From Hyunsoonleella ulvae (GTDB lineage: Bacteria; Bacteroidota; Bacteroidia; Flavobacteriales; Flavobacteriaceae): a stretch of DNA of 64,000 nucleotides. The notes beneath the pieces are model-generated. The model made no database searches and had not been told where the DNA came from. It saw only the letters and a program-made list of their open reading frames with translations. The DNA lies in the NCBI RefSeq assembly GCF_016827605.1, contig NZ_JAEPJQ010000003.1:124001-188000 (forward strand). The letters run 5' to 3'. This document shows positions 16,625 to 25,588 of this stretch, one piece after another (the first letter of the stretch is position 1; each line of letters starts with the position of its first letter). The translations under genes and the position numbers were made by a program.

Positions 16625-19381
16625 ATGACCTCTTTTATTTTTGATGTTTTAACAGACTTACAACAAAGTAATTACAACCTATCTGAATTAACTTTTGTAC
16701 TCCCCAGTAAAAGAGCTGGGCTATTTTTAAAACACGAAATATCAAAGATTAGCAAGCAACCTATTTTTGCTCCAGAAATTTTAAGTATTGAAGCGTTTGT
16801 TGAAGAACTGTCACAGCTTAAAAGTATTGCTAATACTGATTTGCTTTTTGAATTCTATACTACATATCTAGAACTTACGGACCCATCAAAACAGGATACT
16901 TTTGAATCCTTTTCTAAATGGGGACAATTACTTTTACAAGATTTTAATGAGATAGATCGTTACCTTATACCACAAAAGCAAATTTTTGACTATTTAAGCG
17001 CTATACAAGAAATTAATCATTGGTCGGTTGAAAACAACCAAACAGAGTTTATTAAAAACTATTTGTCTTTCTGGAATAAACTAAACAACTATTACGAACA
17101 TTTTACAACTTCATTAGTAAACAAGGGTATAGGATACCAAGGTTTAATATATAGAGAAGCAGTAGAAAATATTGAATCTTATATTCAGAATACAAGCAAT
17201 AACAAGTTTGTGTTTTTAGGATTTAATGCGCTAAATACAGCCGAGAAAACCATTATTCAAGAGTTGCTTCAAAACGATCTTGCAAAAATATATTGGGACA
17301 TAGATAAAGTATTTTTGAATAACACAAGGCATGACGCAGCACTTTTTACCAAAGCCCATAAAAACTGGGTGTATTTTAAAAATCATCCCTTTAAATGGGC
17401 TACAGAGAACTATACTAAACCAAAGCATATATCTGTTTTTGGAGTACCAAAAAATGTAGGACAAGCTAAGTATATTGGAGAGTTACTTCAAAATTTAAAA
17501 AAGGAAAATAAAAATCTTCAAAATACAGCTGTAGTTTTAGGAGATGAAAACTTGTTGATTCCTATTTTAAATTCACTTCCCTCAGATATAGGAGCATTAA
17601 ATATAACTATGGGGTTTCCTTTGAAGTCTATTCCCCTAGCTTCTTTGTTTGAAAATTTATTTCGTATTCACAAAATAGCCTCAAATAGTTTTTATTACAG
17701 AGATGTACAATCTATTTTGTCACATCAATTCGTGAGATTCTTGTTTGATACAGAGCGTGAGGATCTTGTAAATAAGCTTATTGCACATATAAATAATAGT
17801 AATCTTAGCTATATTTCAATTGAAGGATTAAAAACAATAGTCCCAAAACATGTTGACGTTATTGATCTGCTATTTTCAAACTGGCAGTCTTCCATAAACA
17901 CTGTGTTATCTAAATGTTCAGCATTAATCTTAGAAATCAAAAAAAGGTTAGATGTAGATAAATCCTCTAATAGATTGTCTTTAGAATACCTATACCGTTT
18001 TAATATTTTATTCAATGAAATAAAACGGTTAAATGGAGATTATCATCATATAAAAGATATATCAGCCCTATATAGCGTTTATAAAGAGTTGTTAAACAGC
18101 GAAACATTAGATTTTCTTGGCGAACCTTTAGAGGGCTTACAAATTATGGGTATGCTAGAATCCCGTGTTCTCGATTACGAAACCGTTATTATCTCTTCGG
18201 TTAACGAAGGGGTTTTACCATCGGGAAAGAGTAATAATTCATTTATTCCTTTTGACGTAAAGTTGCAAAACAACCTACCCACCTATAAAGAAAAGGATGC
18301 AGTATACACCTATCACTTCTACAGGCTATTACAACGTGCAAAAAATGTATATATACTTTATAACACAGAGGCAGATGTGCTTACTGGTGGAGAGAAAAGT
18401 CGTTTTATTACCCAATTGGAGTTAGAGGGTATTCACACTATTCATAATAAAACAATTGTCCCTATAGTACCTAAAATTGAAAAAGACTTAGTAGTAATAC
18501 AAAAAACTAATAAGTTATTGCAAGCTATTGTTGAGGTCGCAAAAGCAGGTTTCTCACCTTCATCTTTAACCAATTATATAAGAAACCCAATCGATTTTTA
18601 TTATCAGAAAATTCTAAAAATCCGTGAATATGATGATGTTGAGGAAACCGTAGCCTCAAATACCTTAGGTACTGTGGTGCATAATACGCTTGAAGATTTT
18701 TATAAACCCTATGTAGGGCAGTTTTTAACGGTAGATATTATAAAAAGCTTAAAACCTAAAATTGAAGCCCGTGTTAGGTATCATTTTAGAAACGAATATA
18801 AGGAAGGCGACATTTCAAAAGGTAAAAACCTTATCATATTTGAAATAGCAAAACGTTACGTACTTAATTTTTTGAATGCTGAAATTGCCGATTTAAATGG
18901 AGGAAATCAAATAAAAATATTAGAGATTGAAGCAGAAGATAACACTATAGAAATTACTATACCAGAGCTTAATTTCCCAGTTAGCATTACAGGAAAGGTA
19001 GACCGTGTAGATCAATACAATGGGATGACTAGAATTATAGATTATAAAACAGGGAATGTACAACAAGGGCAAGTTGAGGTTGTAGATTGGGAGGATATTA
19101 CATCAGATTACAAAAAATACAGCAAAAGTTTTCAGGTACTAACCTATGCTTATATGATGTACAAATCCAATAAAATCAGCCTTCCTATAGAAGCGGGTAT
19201 TATTTCATTTAAAAACTTAAATTCAGGGTTTTTAAAGTTTGCAAAAAAAGAGAGTTCAAGGAGTAGAACTAAAAACACTTTAATTACTGAGGATACGATT
19301 TTGAATTTTGAAATGGAACTAAAAACACTCATTTCAGAAATATGTAATCCAAAGATAGATTTTATTGAAAAAGAAGTATAA
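16625..19381 (+). CDS. PD-(D/E)XK nuclease, AddB-type subunit
   Basis: 918 residues. The N-terminus has the helicase-like fold opening LTFVLPSKRAGLFLKHEI but no Walker A lysine loop, so this half is probably an inactive helicase. The C-terminal nuclease has GTVVHNTLEDFY, GKVDRVDQY and IIDYKTGNVQQGQ. Where many AddB proteins have a Cys starting the iron-sulfur motif, this one reads YIRNPIDFYYQKIL, and there is no C-terminal Cys cluster, so an Fe-S staple is unlikely. It starts a run addB-hydrolase-glpD with 2-bp gaps. Confidence 0.88.
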   Translation: MTSFIFDVLTDLQQSNYNLSELTFVLPSKRAGLFLKHEISKISKQPIFAPEILSIEAFVEELSQLKSIANTDLLFEFYTTYLELTDPSKQDTFESFSKWGQLLLQDFNEIDRYLIPQKQIFDYLSAIQEINHWSVENNQTEFIKNYLSFWNKLNNYYEHFTTSLVNKGIGYQGLIYREAVENIESYIQNTSNNKFVFLGFNALNTAEKTIIQELLQNDLAKIYWDIDKVFLNNTRHDAALFTKAHKNWVYFKNHPFKWATENYTKPKHISVFGVPKNVGQAKYIGELLQNLKKENKNLQNTAVVLGDENLLIPILNSLPSDIGALNITMGFPLKSIPLASLFENLFRIHKIASNSFYYRDVQSILSHQFVRFLFDTEREDLVNKLIAHINNSNLSYISIEGLKTIVPKHVDVIDLLFSNWQSSINTVLSKCSALILEIKKRLDVDKSSNRLSLEYLYRFNILFNEIKRLNGDYHHIKDISALYSVYKELLNSETLDFLGEPLEGLQIMGMLESRVLDYETVIISSVNEGVLPSGKSNNSFIPFDVKLQNNLPTYKEKDAVYTYHFYRLLQRAKNVYILYNTEADVLTGGEKSRFITQLELEGIHTIHNKTIVPIVPKIEKDLVVIQKTNKLLQAIVEVAKAGFSPSSLTNYIRNPIDFYYQKILKIREYDDVEETVASNTLGTVVHNTLEDFYKPYVGQFLTVDIIKSLKPKIEARVRYHFRNEYKEGDISKGKNLIIFEIAKRYVLNFLNAEIADLNGGNQIKILEIEAEDNTIEITIPELNFPVSITGKVDRVDQYNGMTRIIDYKTGNVQQGQVEVVDWEDITSDYKKYSKSFQVLTYAYMMYKSNKISLPIEAGIISFKNLNSGFLKFAKKESSRSRTKNTLITEDTILNFEMELKTLISEICNPKIDFIEKEV

Positions 19382-19383
19382 CT

Positions 19384-20232
19384 ATGATGATAACTAAAAA
19401 TATTATTCTAGAAGGACAGCATAACAAACCCATACTTACAGATGTTTTTTATAAAGACAACAATCAAGCTAAACCCGTAATTGTTTTTTGTCATGGCTAT
19501 AAAGGGTTTAAGGATTGGGGGGCTTGGGATTTGATGGCAAAGGCTTTTGCAGACCAAGGGTACTTTTTCATTAAATTCAATTTTTCCCATAATGGAGGTA
19601 CAGTTAAGCAACCCATAGATTTTCCAGATTTGGAGGCTTTTGGCAATAATAATTACACTAAAGAATTAGATGATTTGGGCACTGTTATCGATTGGATTTT
19701 TAATAATGAGGCATACCGTAACAACATTAACAGTAACCATATTAGCTTGATAGGCCATAGTAGAGGAGGAGGTATCGTAACTATTAAAGCAGAAGAAGAT
19801 AGTCGTATTGCCAATGTAATAAGCTTAGCGGGCGTTTGTGACTATGGAAAAAGGAGCTCTACAATTGGGGATTTAAAAGCGTGGAAAAAAGAGGGTGTAA
19901 AATATGTTTTAAACGGTCGTACAAAACAACAAATGCCGCACTATTATCAATTTTATGAGGATTTTATTAAAAATGAAGAACGTCTTACGATAAAGCGTGC
20001 GGTATCAAACCTTAAGGTACCCTATCTAATTATTCATGGAGATAATGATACCAGTATTTTTATAGAAGAAGCACAACAGCTTCACAAATGGTATCCAAAA
20101 AGTCAATTAGAGATTATAAAAGGTGCAGACCATGTATTTAATGTAAAACATCCTTGGGAACATCAAACTATGTCTGAAGCGTTGAATAGTGCCATAAACG
20201 TAATTAAGGCTTTTATAAAAACAACACTTTAA
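19384..20232 (+). CDS. Alpha/beta hydrolase
   Basis: 282 residues. The oxyanion region is FCHGYKGFKDWGAWD, the nucleophile elbow is GHSRGGG, the acid is in HGDNDTSIF and the catalytic His in GADHVFNVKHPW. There is no signal peptide, so it is a cytosolic esterase or peptidase-like enzyme of unknown substrate. It lies 2 bp after addB and 2 bp before glpD. Two ATGs in a row begin the gene; I use the first. Confidence 0.88.
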   Translation: MMITKNIILEGQHNKPILTDVFYKDNNQAKPVIVFCHGYKGFKDWGAWDLMAKAFADQGYFFIKFNFSHNGGTVKQPIDFPDLEAFGNNNYTKELDDLGTVIDWIFNNEAYRNNINSNHISLIGHSRGGGIVTIKAEEDSRIANVISLAGVCDYGKRSSTIGDLKAWKKEGVKYVLNGRTKQQMPHYYQFYEDFIKNEERLTIKRAVSNLKVPYLIIHGDNDTSIFIEEAQQLHKWYPKSQLEIIKGADHVFNVKHPWEHQTMSEALNSAINVIKAFIKTTL

Positions 20233-20234
20233 AT

Positions 20235-21911
20235 TTGAACGCTTCTAATTTTTCAGTTTTAAATAGAAAAAAACAAATAGATAAATTAAATTCTGAAGTG
20301 TTTGATTTAGCTATTATAGGAGGTGGTATAACAGGTGCAGGCATTGCTTTAGACGCTACTGCTAGAGGACTTAAGGTTTGCCTTGTGGAAAAAAATGATT
20401 TTGCTTCGGGTACGAGTAATAAATCTACAAAACTCATACATGGAGGGTTACGTTATTTAAAAAATTTTGAGATTAGTCTAGTTAGAGAATCGGGCTCGGA
20501 ACGTTCCATAGTACATAATCTGGCACCACATTTAGTATCCCCACAAAAAATGTTATTACCATTGATTGAAGGTGGAACCTATGGGAAATTGATGACTGCT
20601 ATAGGTTTAAGGGTATACGATTTTTTGGCCGATGTAAAATCTGCAGATAGGCGAAAAATGTTGGATAAAACCGAAACCCTTGCTAAAGAACCATTATTAA
20701 ACCAACATAAAGTTGTAGGTGGAGGACTTTATGCTGAGTATAGAACTGATGATGCTAGGCTTACCATTGAGATTTTAAAAAAGGCAACAAGTATAGGTGC
20801 AACTATTGTTAACTATTGTGAAATGACATCATTTAATTATGATGCCCAGGCTAAAATAGAAAGTATTAATTGTAAAGATTTAAATACAGAATTATCTGTA
20901 ACCATAAAAGCAAAGCACTACATTTCTGCTACAGGTCCTTGGGTAGATACTGTTAGAAAAAAGGATAATTTGGAAACTAAAAAACAGTTGTTTCTTACCA
21001 AAGGAGTGCATTTGGTATTTCCATATGAAAAATTACCTGTAAAACAATCTATTTATTTTGATGTGCCAGATGGCAGAATGGTATTTGCGATACCCAGGGG
21101 CAAAATAACCTATCTAGGTACAACCGATACAGCGTATTCTGGTAATTTAGACCGTGTGGTGGCTACAAAAGCGGATGCCAATTATCTTTTAAATGCTGTA
21201 AACAATATGTTTCAAACAGTACATTTAACTATTGATGATATAGAATCGAATTGGGCAGGGCTAAGACCGCTTATACATAAAGAGAATAAAACAGCCTCGG
21301 AGTTATCCCGAAAAGATGAAATTTTTATCTCAGATAGCGGGCTAATATCTATGGCAGGAGGTAAGCTTACAGGATATAGAAAAATGGCTTACCGCGCTTT
21401 AGACGCCGTTTTAAAAACGTATGATGCTAAAGATTACAACTCAAAGCTTAAGCAGCCAACTACGGAAACAATGCCTCTGGTAAATCCTCCACTTACATCT
21501 AATAAAGAAGTGCAGACTTACCAGAAAAGTATTGAAAAGCAATTACTGAAATTAGGAATTACTGATTTGTATTACGCTTGGTATTTGTGCAGTTCTTATG
21601 GAAAACAAGCAGATATAATCATTAAAAAATCGCAAGAATTTAAAAACGATGATGCTGTAGAATGTTTAATTCGTGCAGAACTCTGGTATGGTGTGCACTT
21701 TGAAATGGTTAATACCCTTAATGATTTTTTTGTAAGGCGCACAGGTAGGTTGTATTTTGATATTAAAAGTATAGAACAATATAAAACTAGTGTTATTAGT
21801 GATATGTCAAAATATTTAAATTGGGATGCTAGTAGAATTAAACATGAAGAGGAGCAACTTAAATCGGTGCTAAAAGACGCCACTACATATTATGATGAGG
21901 ACTTTACATAA
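20235..21911 (+). CDS. glpD: Glycerol-3-phosphate dehydrogenase, FAD-dependent
   Basis: 558 residues. The FAD-binding motif DLAIIGGGITGAGIALDA starts near residue 24, followed by GTSNKSTKLIHGGLRYLK and the conserved C-terminal domain. It oxidises glycerol-3-phosphate to DHAP at the membrane and feeds electrons to quinone. There is no ATG before the FAD motif: the best start is the TTG at 20235, 2 bp after the previous stop, which implies coupled translation. A bidirectional terminator starts at its stop codon. Confidence 0.93.
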   Translation: MNASNFSVLNRKKQIDKLNSEVFDLAIIGGGITGAGIALDATARGLKVCLVEKNDFASGTSNKSTKLIHGGLRYLKNFEISLVRESGSERSIVHNLAPHLVSPQKMLLPLIEGGTYGKLMTAIGLRVYDFLADVKSADRRKMLDKTETLAKEPLLNQHKVVGGGLYAEYRTDDARLTIEILKKATSIGATIVNYCEMTSFNYDAQAKIESINCKDLNTELSVTIKAKHYISATGPWVDTVRKKDNLETKKQLFLTKGVHLVFPYEKLPVKQSIYFDVPDGRMVFAIPRGKITYLGTTDTAYSGNLDRVVATKADANYLLNAVNNMFQTVHLTIDDIESNWAGLRPLIHKENKTASELSRKDEIFISDSGLISMAGGKLTGYRKMAYRALDAVLKTYDAKDYNSKLKQPTTETMPLVNPPLTSNKEVQTYQKSIEKQLLKLGITDLYYAWYLCSSYGKQADIIIKKSQEFKNDDAVECLIRAELWYGVHFEMVNTLNDFFVRRTGRLYFDIKSIEQYKTSVISDMSKYLNWDASRIKHEEEQLKSVLKDATTYYDEDFT

Positions 21912-21940
21912 AAAAGCAACATCCTAAAATGTTGCTTTTT
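21911..21940. terminator. Bidirectional terminator between glpD and tRNA-Ala
   Basis: A perfect 12-bp stem AAAAAGCAACAT/ATGTTGCTTTTT (21911-21922 with 21929-21940, loop CCTAAA) gives a T run on both strands and so serves both converging units. Confidence 0.88.
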
Positions 21941-21944
21941 GTTG

Positions 21945-22018
21945 TGGAGAAGATCGGATTCGAACCGACGACCTCTTGACTGCCAGTCAAGCGCTCTAGC
22001 CAGCTGAGCTACATCCCC
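21945..22018 (-). tRNA. tRNA-Ala (anticodon GGC)
   Basis: The cloverleaf folds fully: D arm GCTC/GAGC, anticodon stem CTTGA/TCAAG with loop CTGGCAG (anticodon GGC, codon GCC), T arm GTCGG-TTCGAAT-CCGAT, discriminator A73. The acceptor stem GGGGATG/CTTCTCC contains the G3-U70 pair that marks alanine tRNA. It also has a U6-U67 mismatch. CCA is not encoded. Confidence 0.95.
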
Positions 22019-22091
22019 GTTAGCTGTAATTATAGTGTCTACAAGCCTTTTGATACTTTTAAGTAAAAGCGCATTTGCCTGCAAAACTTGG

Positions 22092-22099
22092 CAAATATA
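22092..22099 (-). promoter_or_regulatory. Candidate -7 element for tRNA-Ala
   Basis: The minus strand reads TATATTTG, exact for TAnnTTTG, and would give a leader of about 65 nt before the tRNA. Confidence 0.5.
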
Positions 22100-22113
22100 T
22101 ACATTTAAGGGCA

Positions 22114-22138
22114 AAAACCCACCACGAAAACCCACCAC
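22114..22138. repeat. Short tandem direct repeat upstream of tRNA-Ala
   Basis: AAAACCCACCAC occurs twice (22114-22125 and 22127-22138), separated by one base. It marks the edge between the core tRNA region and the accessory genes to the right. No matching copy is seen at the other side. Confidence 0.5.
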
Positions 22139-22221
22139 CTTTTATATTTATATCTTAAAGAGTAAGAGAATATATTATGATTATTAATGTGTAGGAACTA
22201 TCTTTAAGAAGTATAAAATAA

Positions 22222-22242
22222 ATAAACCCAGAGTGGGTTTAT
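22222..22242. promoter_or_regulatory. Hairpin directly before the TPR gene start
   Basis: ATAAACCCA pairs perfectly with TGGGTTTAT around a GAG loop, ending 4 bp before the proposed TTG start. There is no T run. It could restrict translation or be an operator. Confidence 0.4.
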
Positions 22243-22246
22243 CCAA

Positions 22247-24763
22247 TTGTTAACCATAATTAAATTGCCAGAACCATTCACAATATTAGGTATATCAGCA
22301 GCTTCGTTACTTACAGAAATAGGTAAAGGTATATTAGTAAATAAAAGTGACCATTATTTTTGTAAATCAGTTGAAGGGATTTATAATAAGCTTAGTTCAA
22401 GATTAGAAGAACCAACAAATCATGACATTCTAAAAGCTGTAAGGAGAGCACAACTTAATAGTTCCTTAATGGCTTGTATGTATGTAGCTAAATCTAAATA
22501 CAATGCTTGGGATGAATTATTTTCACGAGCACCAAAAAATTTAAGAGAGGTTACTCGATACTTAAAAAATGAGATACAAAAAATAGATAAATCGGACTAT
22601 GCTTTCGATAAAAATAAATTAATTGAAAATCCCGAGTTTCTGATTAAACCTGAAGCCAAAACTATCCAAGAAAGAATCCCCGAATTAAAAGATAAGCAAA
22701 AGCAAATAATAATAGACGAACTTAAAAATGCGAATTTATATTGGGTTGAAAGAAGTCTAAAAGATGCAATTTTAAACGGTTGGAAAGATAACGAAAAAAC
22801 AATTGATTGGTATGATTTAATGAGTGCCTTCTTTTCGGAAGAATTAAAGAGCAATTCACGTCTTTCTAAGATAATTCAAACTCAATACATACTGGACATT
22901 AAGGAAAATATATCTAAATTAACTAATGACTACCAAAGTTTTGATGATAAAGTTGACTCCTTAATTGATTATTACAAAGAGTTACTTCCACAAGTCAAAG
23001 AAATTTTTACAATTCTTGAAAACACAAAAGTAGAAATCATTCAAAAATTAGAAAATGTAAAGAGTGATTTGGTTAATGAAATTCGGCTTCATGAGAACTT
23101 CCCTCAAATAGAAGTCAATCAAACATATATTTCTTTGAATCAAAAAATTGAAACCTTAATAGAAAGAGAAAATTATCTGAAAACGGAAATTGAGCATAGA
23201 AAATCAGAATCCAAAAAGGAATTAAAGAACTTTGAAAAGGAAAGAAATACTTGGTTTATTCGGTCATCACAAAAAGAACTTATAAATACGAATAATGAAA
23301 GAGTTGAGATAGAAAAACGGCTGAACAATTTTGTTATTGAAGTAATCAATCTGTCTAATTTTCTTCAATCGCAAAATATAATTACAGAACGGGGAAAAGA
23401 AGCTGAAAAGTTGTTTTATTTAGGCAAATTTGAAGAAGCAATCAATGTTCTTAATGATGAAGATATTTATGCAGACATTAAAAGAGGTAAAGAAGGATTA
23501 AAGAGTTATTCTAAAGAGTTTCTTTTTAAAGCACAAGCTATTGAGATTACTCAACCTGATAAATGTTTTGAACAAGCAAAACAATATTATGAAGATGCAA
23601 TAAAGACGTATGAAGGTTTCGATACTTGCTTGCTATATGCACATTTTCTATCAAAATACCATTTTAATTCTCAAGCACTTAAATACTATCAAAAGGCTTT
23701 CTTAGACACGTCGGCAGAAACTCCTGAGAATACTTATAAAATTTACAGAAGTTTTGGAGAATGTTTAATGAGGCTTGGAGAATATGATAAGGCAGAATAC
23801 TATTTGAAAAGTGCATTGAAATCAAAACAAGAAAACACCAAAGAAAAAAGCCTTAAAAAAGAAATAGGGGAATTACATATTAACATTGGGCTTTCACAAA
23901 GAGAACAAAAAAAGTATTATCAATCCATTATTGAATTCGGCGAAGCTCTCAAAATTTACCAAGAATTAGAAAAAAATGATAGTAGCCTCAAATATTTTGA
24001 GGGAAAAATATATTCTGAATTGGCTGTTTCAGTTTCCAATATAGCCCCTCAACAACTAAGAATTCATCCCGATGAAAAAAGTTTCAGCAATCTAACTGAA
24101 CAGGAGTATTTACGAGCACGTCAAGCAATTGACAAGTTAAGTAATGAAGATAAAATAAATGCTGCTAGACTGTTAACTGAAGAATATTATCAGAAGTCAA
24201 TAGAGATATTTCGAGATGGACTAAAAAATGGAAAATCAGATTGGTCAATCGGTTTATTTGATGTACTCTATAATTATGCACATTTTCAAGAAGACCCAAA
24301 AGAAGCCGAACCAATTCTTACGGAAGCCTTATCAATTGCGGAAGACTTGTTCAATAAAAATGCTGCAATTTATTTAAAAGATTTGGCGGAAACGCAACGT
24401 AGAATGTTTCACTTAAAAATGGCTTTAAAAGATTTAAAAAGTGCTCAAGACATATTACTGAAGGCTTGTACAAGCTACTATTATTTAATGGAAGTTGACC
24501 CAAAGACATTTGGAGAGTTATACGCAAAAACTTTCATGGAATTAGGGCTTTTTAACCTTGTTCATAAGAAGCCTTCCAAAGAGACAAATGAACTAGTTAG
24601 AAAATATACAATGACAGCTTTGCATTTTTTTGAAAGTATATTAGGAGAAAACATTCCCAATGTTCAAAGTTTTGTAAATCAATGTAAAGAAATCATTAAA
24701 GAAGCAACAATTAGAGATTACAAATTAGAAGAAAAGAAAAACGATGACCAGAAAAGCATATAA
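22247..24763 (+). CDS. Large coiled-coil and TPR protein, unknown function (accessory)
   Basis: 838 residues from a TTG; the first in-frame ATG is only near residue 75, so the start is uncertain. Order: an N-terminal helical module (RLEEPTNHDILKAVRRAQL, residues about 53-71) of the kind I have seen ahead of STAND-type NTPases; a helical, coiled-coil stretch (about 210-370); then TPR-like repeats from about 395 to 800 (FEQAKQYYEDAIKTYEGF, MRLGEYDKAEYYLKSALKS). No P-loop, nuclease or membrane segment is seen. It lies next to a tRNA among core genes, suggesting an accessory insertion. A defence or signalling role is inference only. Confidence 0.8.
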   Translation: MLTIIKLPEPFTILGISAASLLTEIGKGILVNKSDHYFCKSVEGIYNKLSSRLEEPTNHDILKAVRRAQLNSSLMACMYVAKSKYNAWDELFSRAPKNLREVTRYLKNEIQKIDKSDYAFDKNKLIENPEFLIKPEAKTIQERIPELKDKQKQIIIDELKNANLYWVERSLKDAILNGWKDNEKTIDWYDLMSAFFSEELKSNSRLSKIIQTQYILDIKENISKLTNDYQSFDDKVDSLIDYYKELLPQVKEIFTILENTKVEIIQKLENVKSDLVNEIRLHENFPQIEVNQTYISLNQKIETLIERENYLKTEIEHRKSESKKELKNFEKERNTWFIRSSQKELINTNNERVEIEKRLNNFVIEVINLSNFLQSQNIITERGKEAEKLFYLGKFEEAINVLNDEDIYADIKRGKEGLKSYSKEFLFKAQAIEITQPDKCFEQAKQYYEDAIKTYEGFDTCLLYAHFLSKYHFNSQALKYYQKAFLDTSAETPENTYKIYRSFGECLMRLGEYDKAEYYLKSALKSKQENTKEKSLKKEIGELHINIGLSQREQKKYYQSIIEFGEALKIYQELEKNDSSLKYFEGKIYSELAVSVSNIAPQQLRIHPDEKSFSNLTEQEYLRARQAIDKLSNEDKINAARLLTEEYYQKSIEIFRDGLKNGKSDWSIGLFDVLYNYAHFQEDPKEAEPILTEALSIAEDLFNKNAAIYLKDLAETQRRMFHLKMALKDLKSAQDILLKACTSYYYLMEVDPKTFGELYAKTFMELGLFNLVHKKPSKETNELVRKYTMTALHFFESILGENIPNVQSFVNQCKEIIKEATIRDYKLEEKKNDDQKSI

Positions 24764-24937
24764 CTTTTACGTCGGCTAAACATAGCCATACCGTATATGT
24801 ACCATTATATACAATTTGAATTATCATAGAACCAAACATATAATATATTAAACCAAGTGATAAACATCAGTGTCATGACTAAATTAAAAGGTGATACTAC
24901 TAAAAAAAATAAATGCATCTTACTTAACCTTTTGACA

Positions 24938-25552
24938 ATGAAATTAAAACTCATAATTATAAAAACTGCTATAATTGTCATAACAGTGCTCCTAATTTCA
25001 TATATGTCTCCTAAAATAATAACTGGCAACACAACATTTAGTGAAGCTTCGATGACACATAATAAACCTGAAGACTATAATAACTTGTTATCTAAAGATA
25101 AAGCAGAAATAATCTGTTCTGACACAAACTGCGAAGGACAATATCATGGACCCGAATTTATTGATGGCTCCGATATAGCACATCAATTTTCAAATAAAAT
25201 GTCCAATGCAGTGGGAGACAAATTGAAAGAGCTTTATAAGAAAGGGGACTACTCTAAAGTAGACTTTCCAAATATTACAATGAGTACCGAAGGTATGAGT
25301 TCAGGTATTGTAACTTACAAATTATCAATTCCTTTTATAACGGTTGAAGAAAAATGTGATGCTTATACTTCGTTTGACCATGTAGGTGGATGGAATCATA
25401 AACCAGCTATGTCAAGGAGAAAAGCAGAGCTAAACAAAGCTTTAATGAAAGGACATGCTTTAAATATTAGTGACTTAAAAGTCACACCTGAAGGACTGCA
25501 AGAGTATTGGATTCAATGGAAAAATAAAATTGTACAATTTGATTGTAAATAG
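24938..25552 (+). CDS. Membrane-anchored or exported protein of unknown function
   Basis: 204 residues from the ATG at 24938, chosen because MKLKLIIIKTAIIVITVLLI then starts as a signal peptide or anchor; longer starts exist at 24857 (GTG) and 24875. The exported part has conserved-looking blocks: EIICSDTNCEGQYHGPEFI, DIAHQFSNKMSNAVGDKLK, SIPFITVEEKCDAYTSFDHV and GGWNHKPAMSRRKAEL. Four Cys (two pairs) could form disulfides outside the cytoplasm. I cannot name the family. It lies 174 bp after the TPR gene. Confidence 0.7.
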   Translation: MKLKLIIIKTAIIVITVLLISYMSPKIITGNTTFSEASMTHNKPEDYNNLLSKDKAEIICSDTNCEGQYHGPEFIDGSDIAHQFSNKMSNAVGDKLKELYKKGDYSKVDFPNITMSTEGMSSGIVTYKLSIPFITVEEKCDAYTSFDHVGGWNHKPAMSRRKAELNKALMKGHALNISDLKVTPEGLQEYWIQWKNKIVQFDCK

Positions 25553-25588
25553 AATCTTTAACTTGCTGAACATACCAAGTATTATTCT

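Noticed and set aside
21890..22138. An 82-codon minus-strand frame reading GDVAQLARALDWQSRGRRFES
   Set aside because: This is the well-known false protein produced by translating a tRNA; it lies across tRNA-Ala.
22019..25560. Integrative element inserted at tRNA-Ala
   Set aside because: There is no integrase, no copy of the tRNA 3' end, and the extra genes lie on the 5' side of the tRNA, whereas such elements normally use the 3' end.
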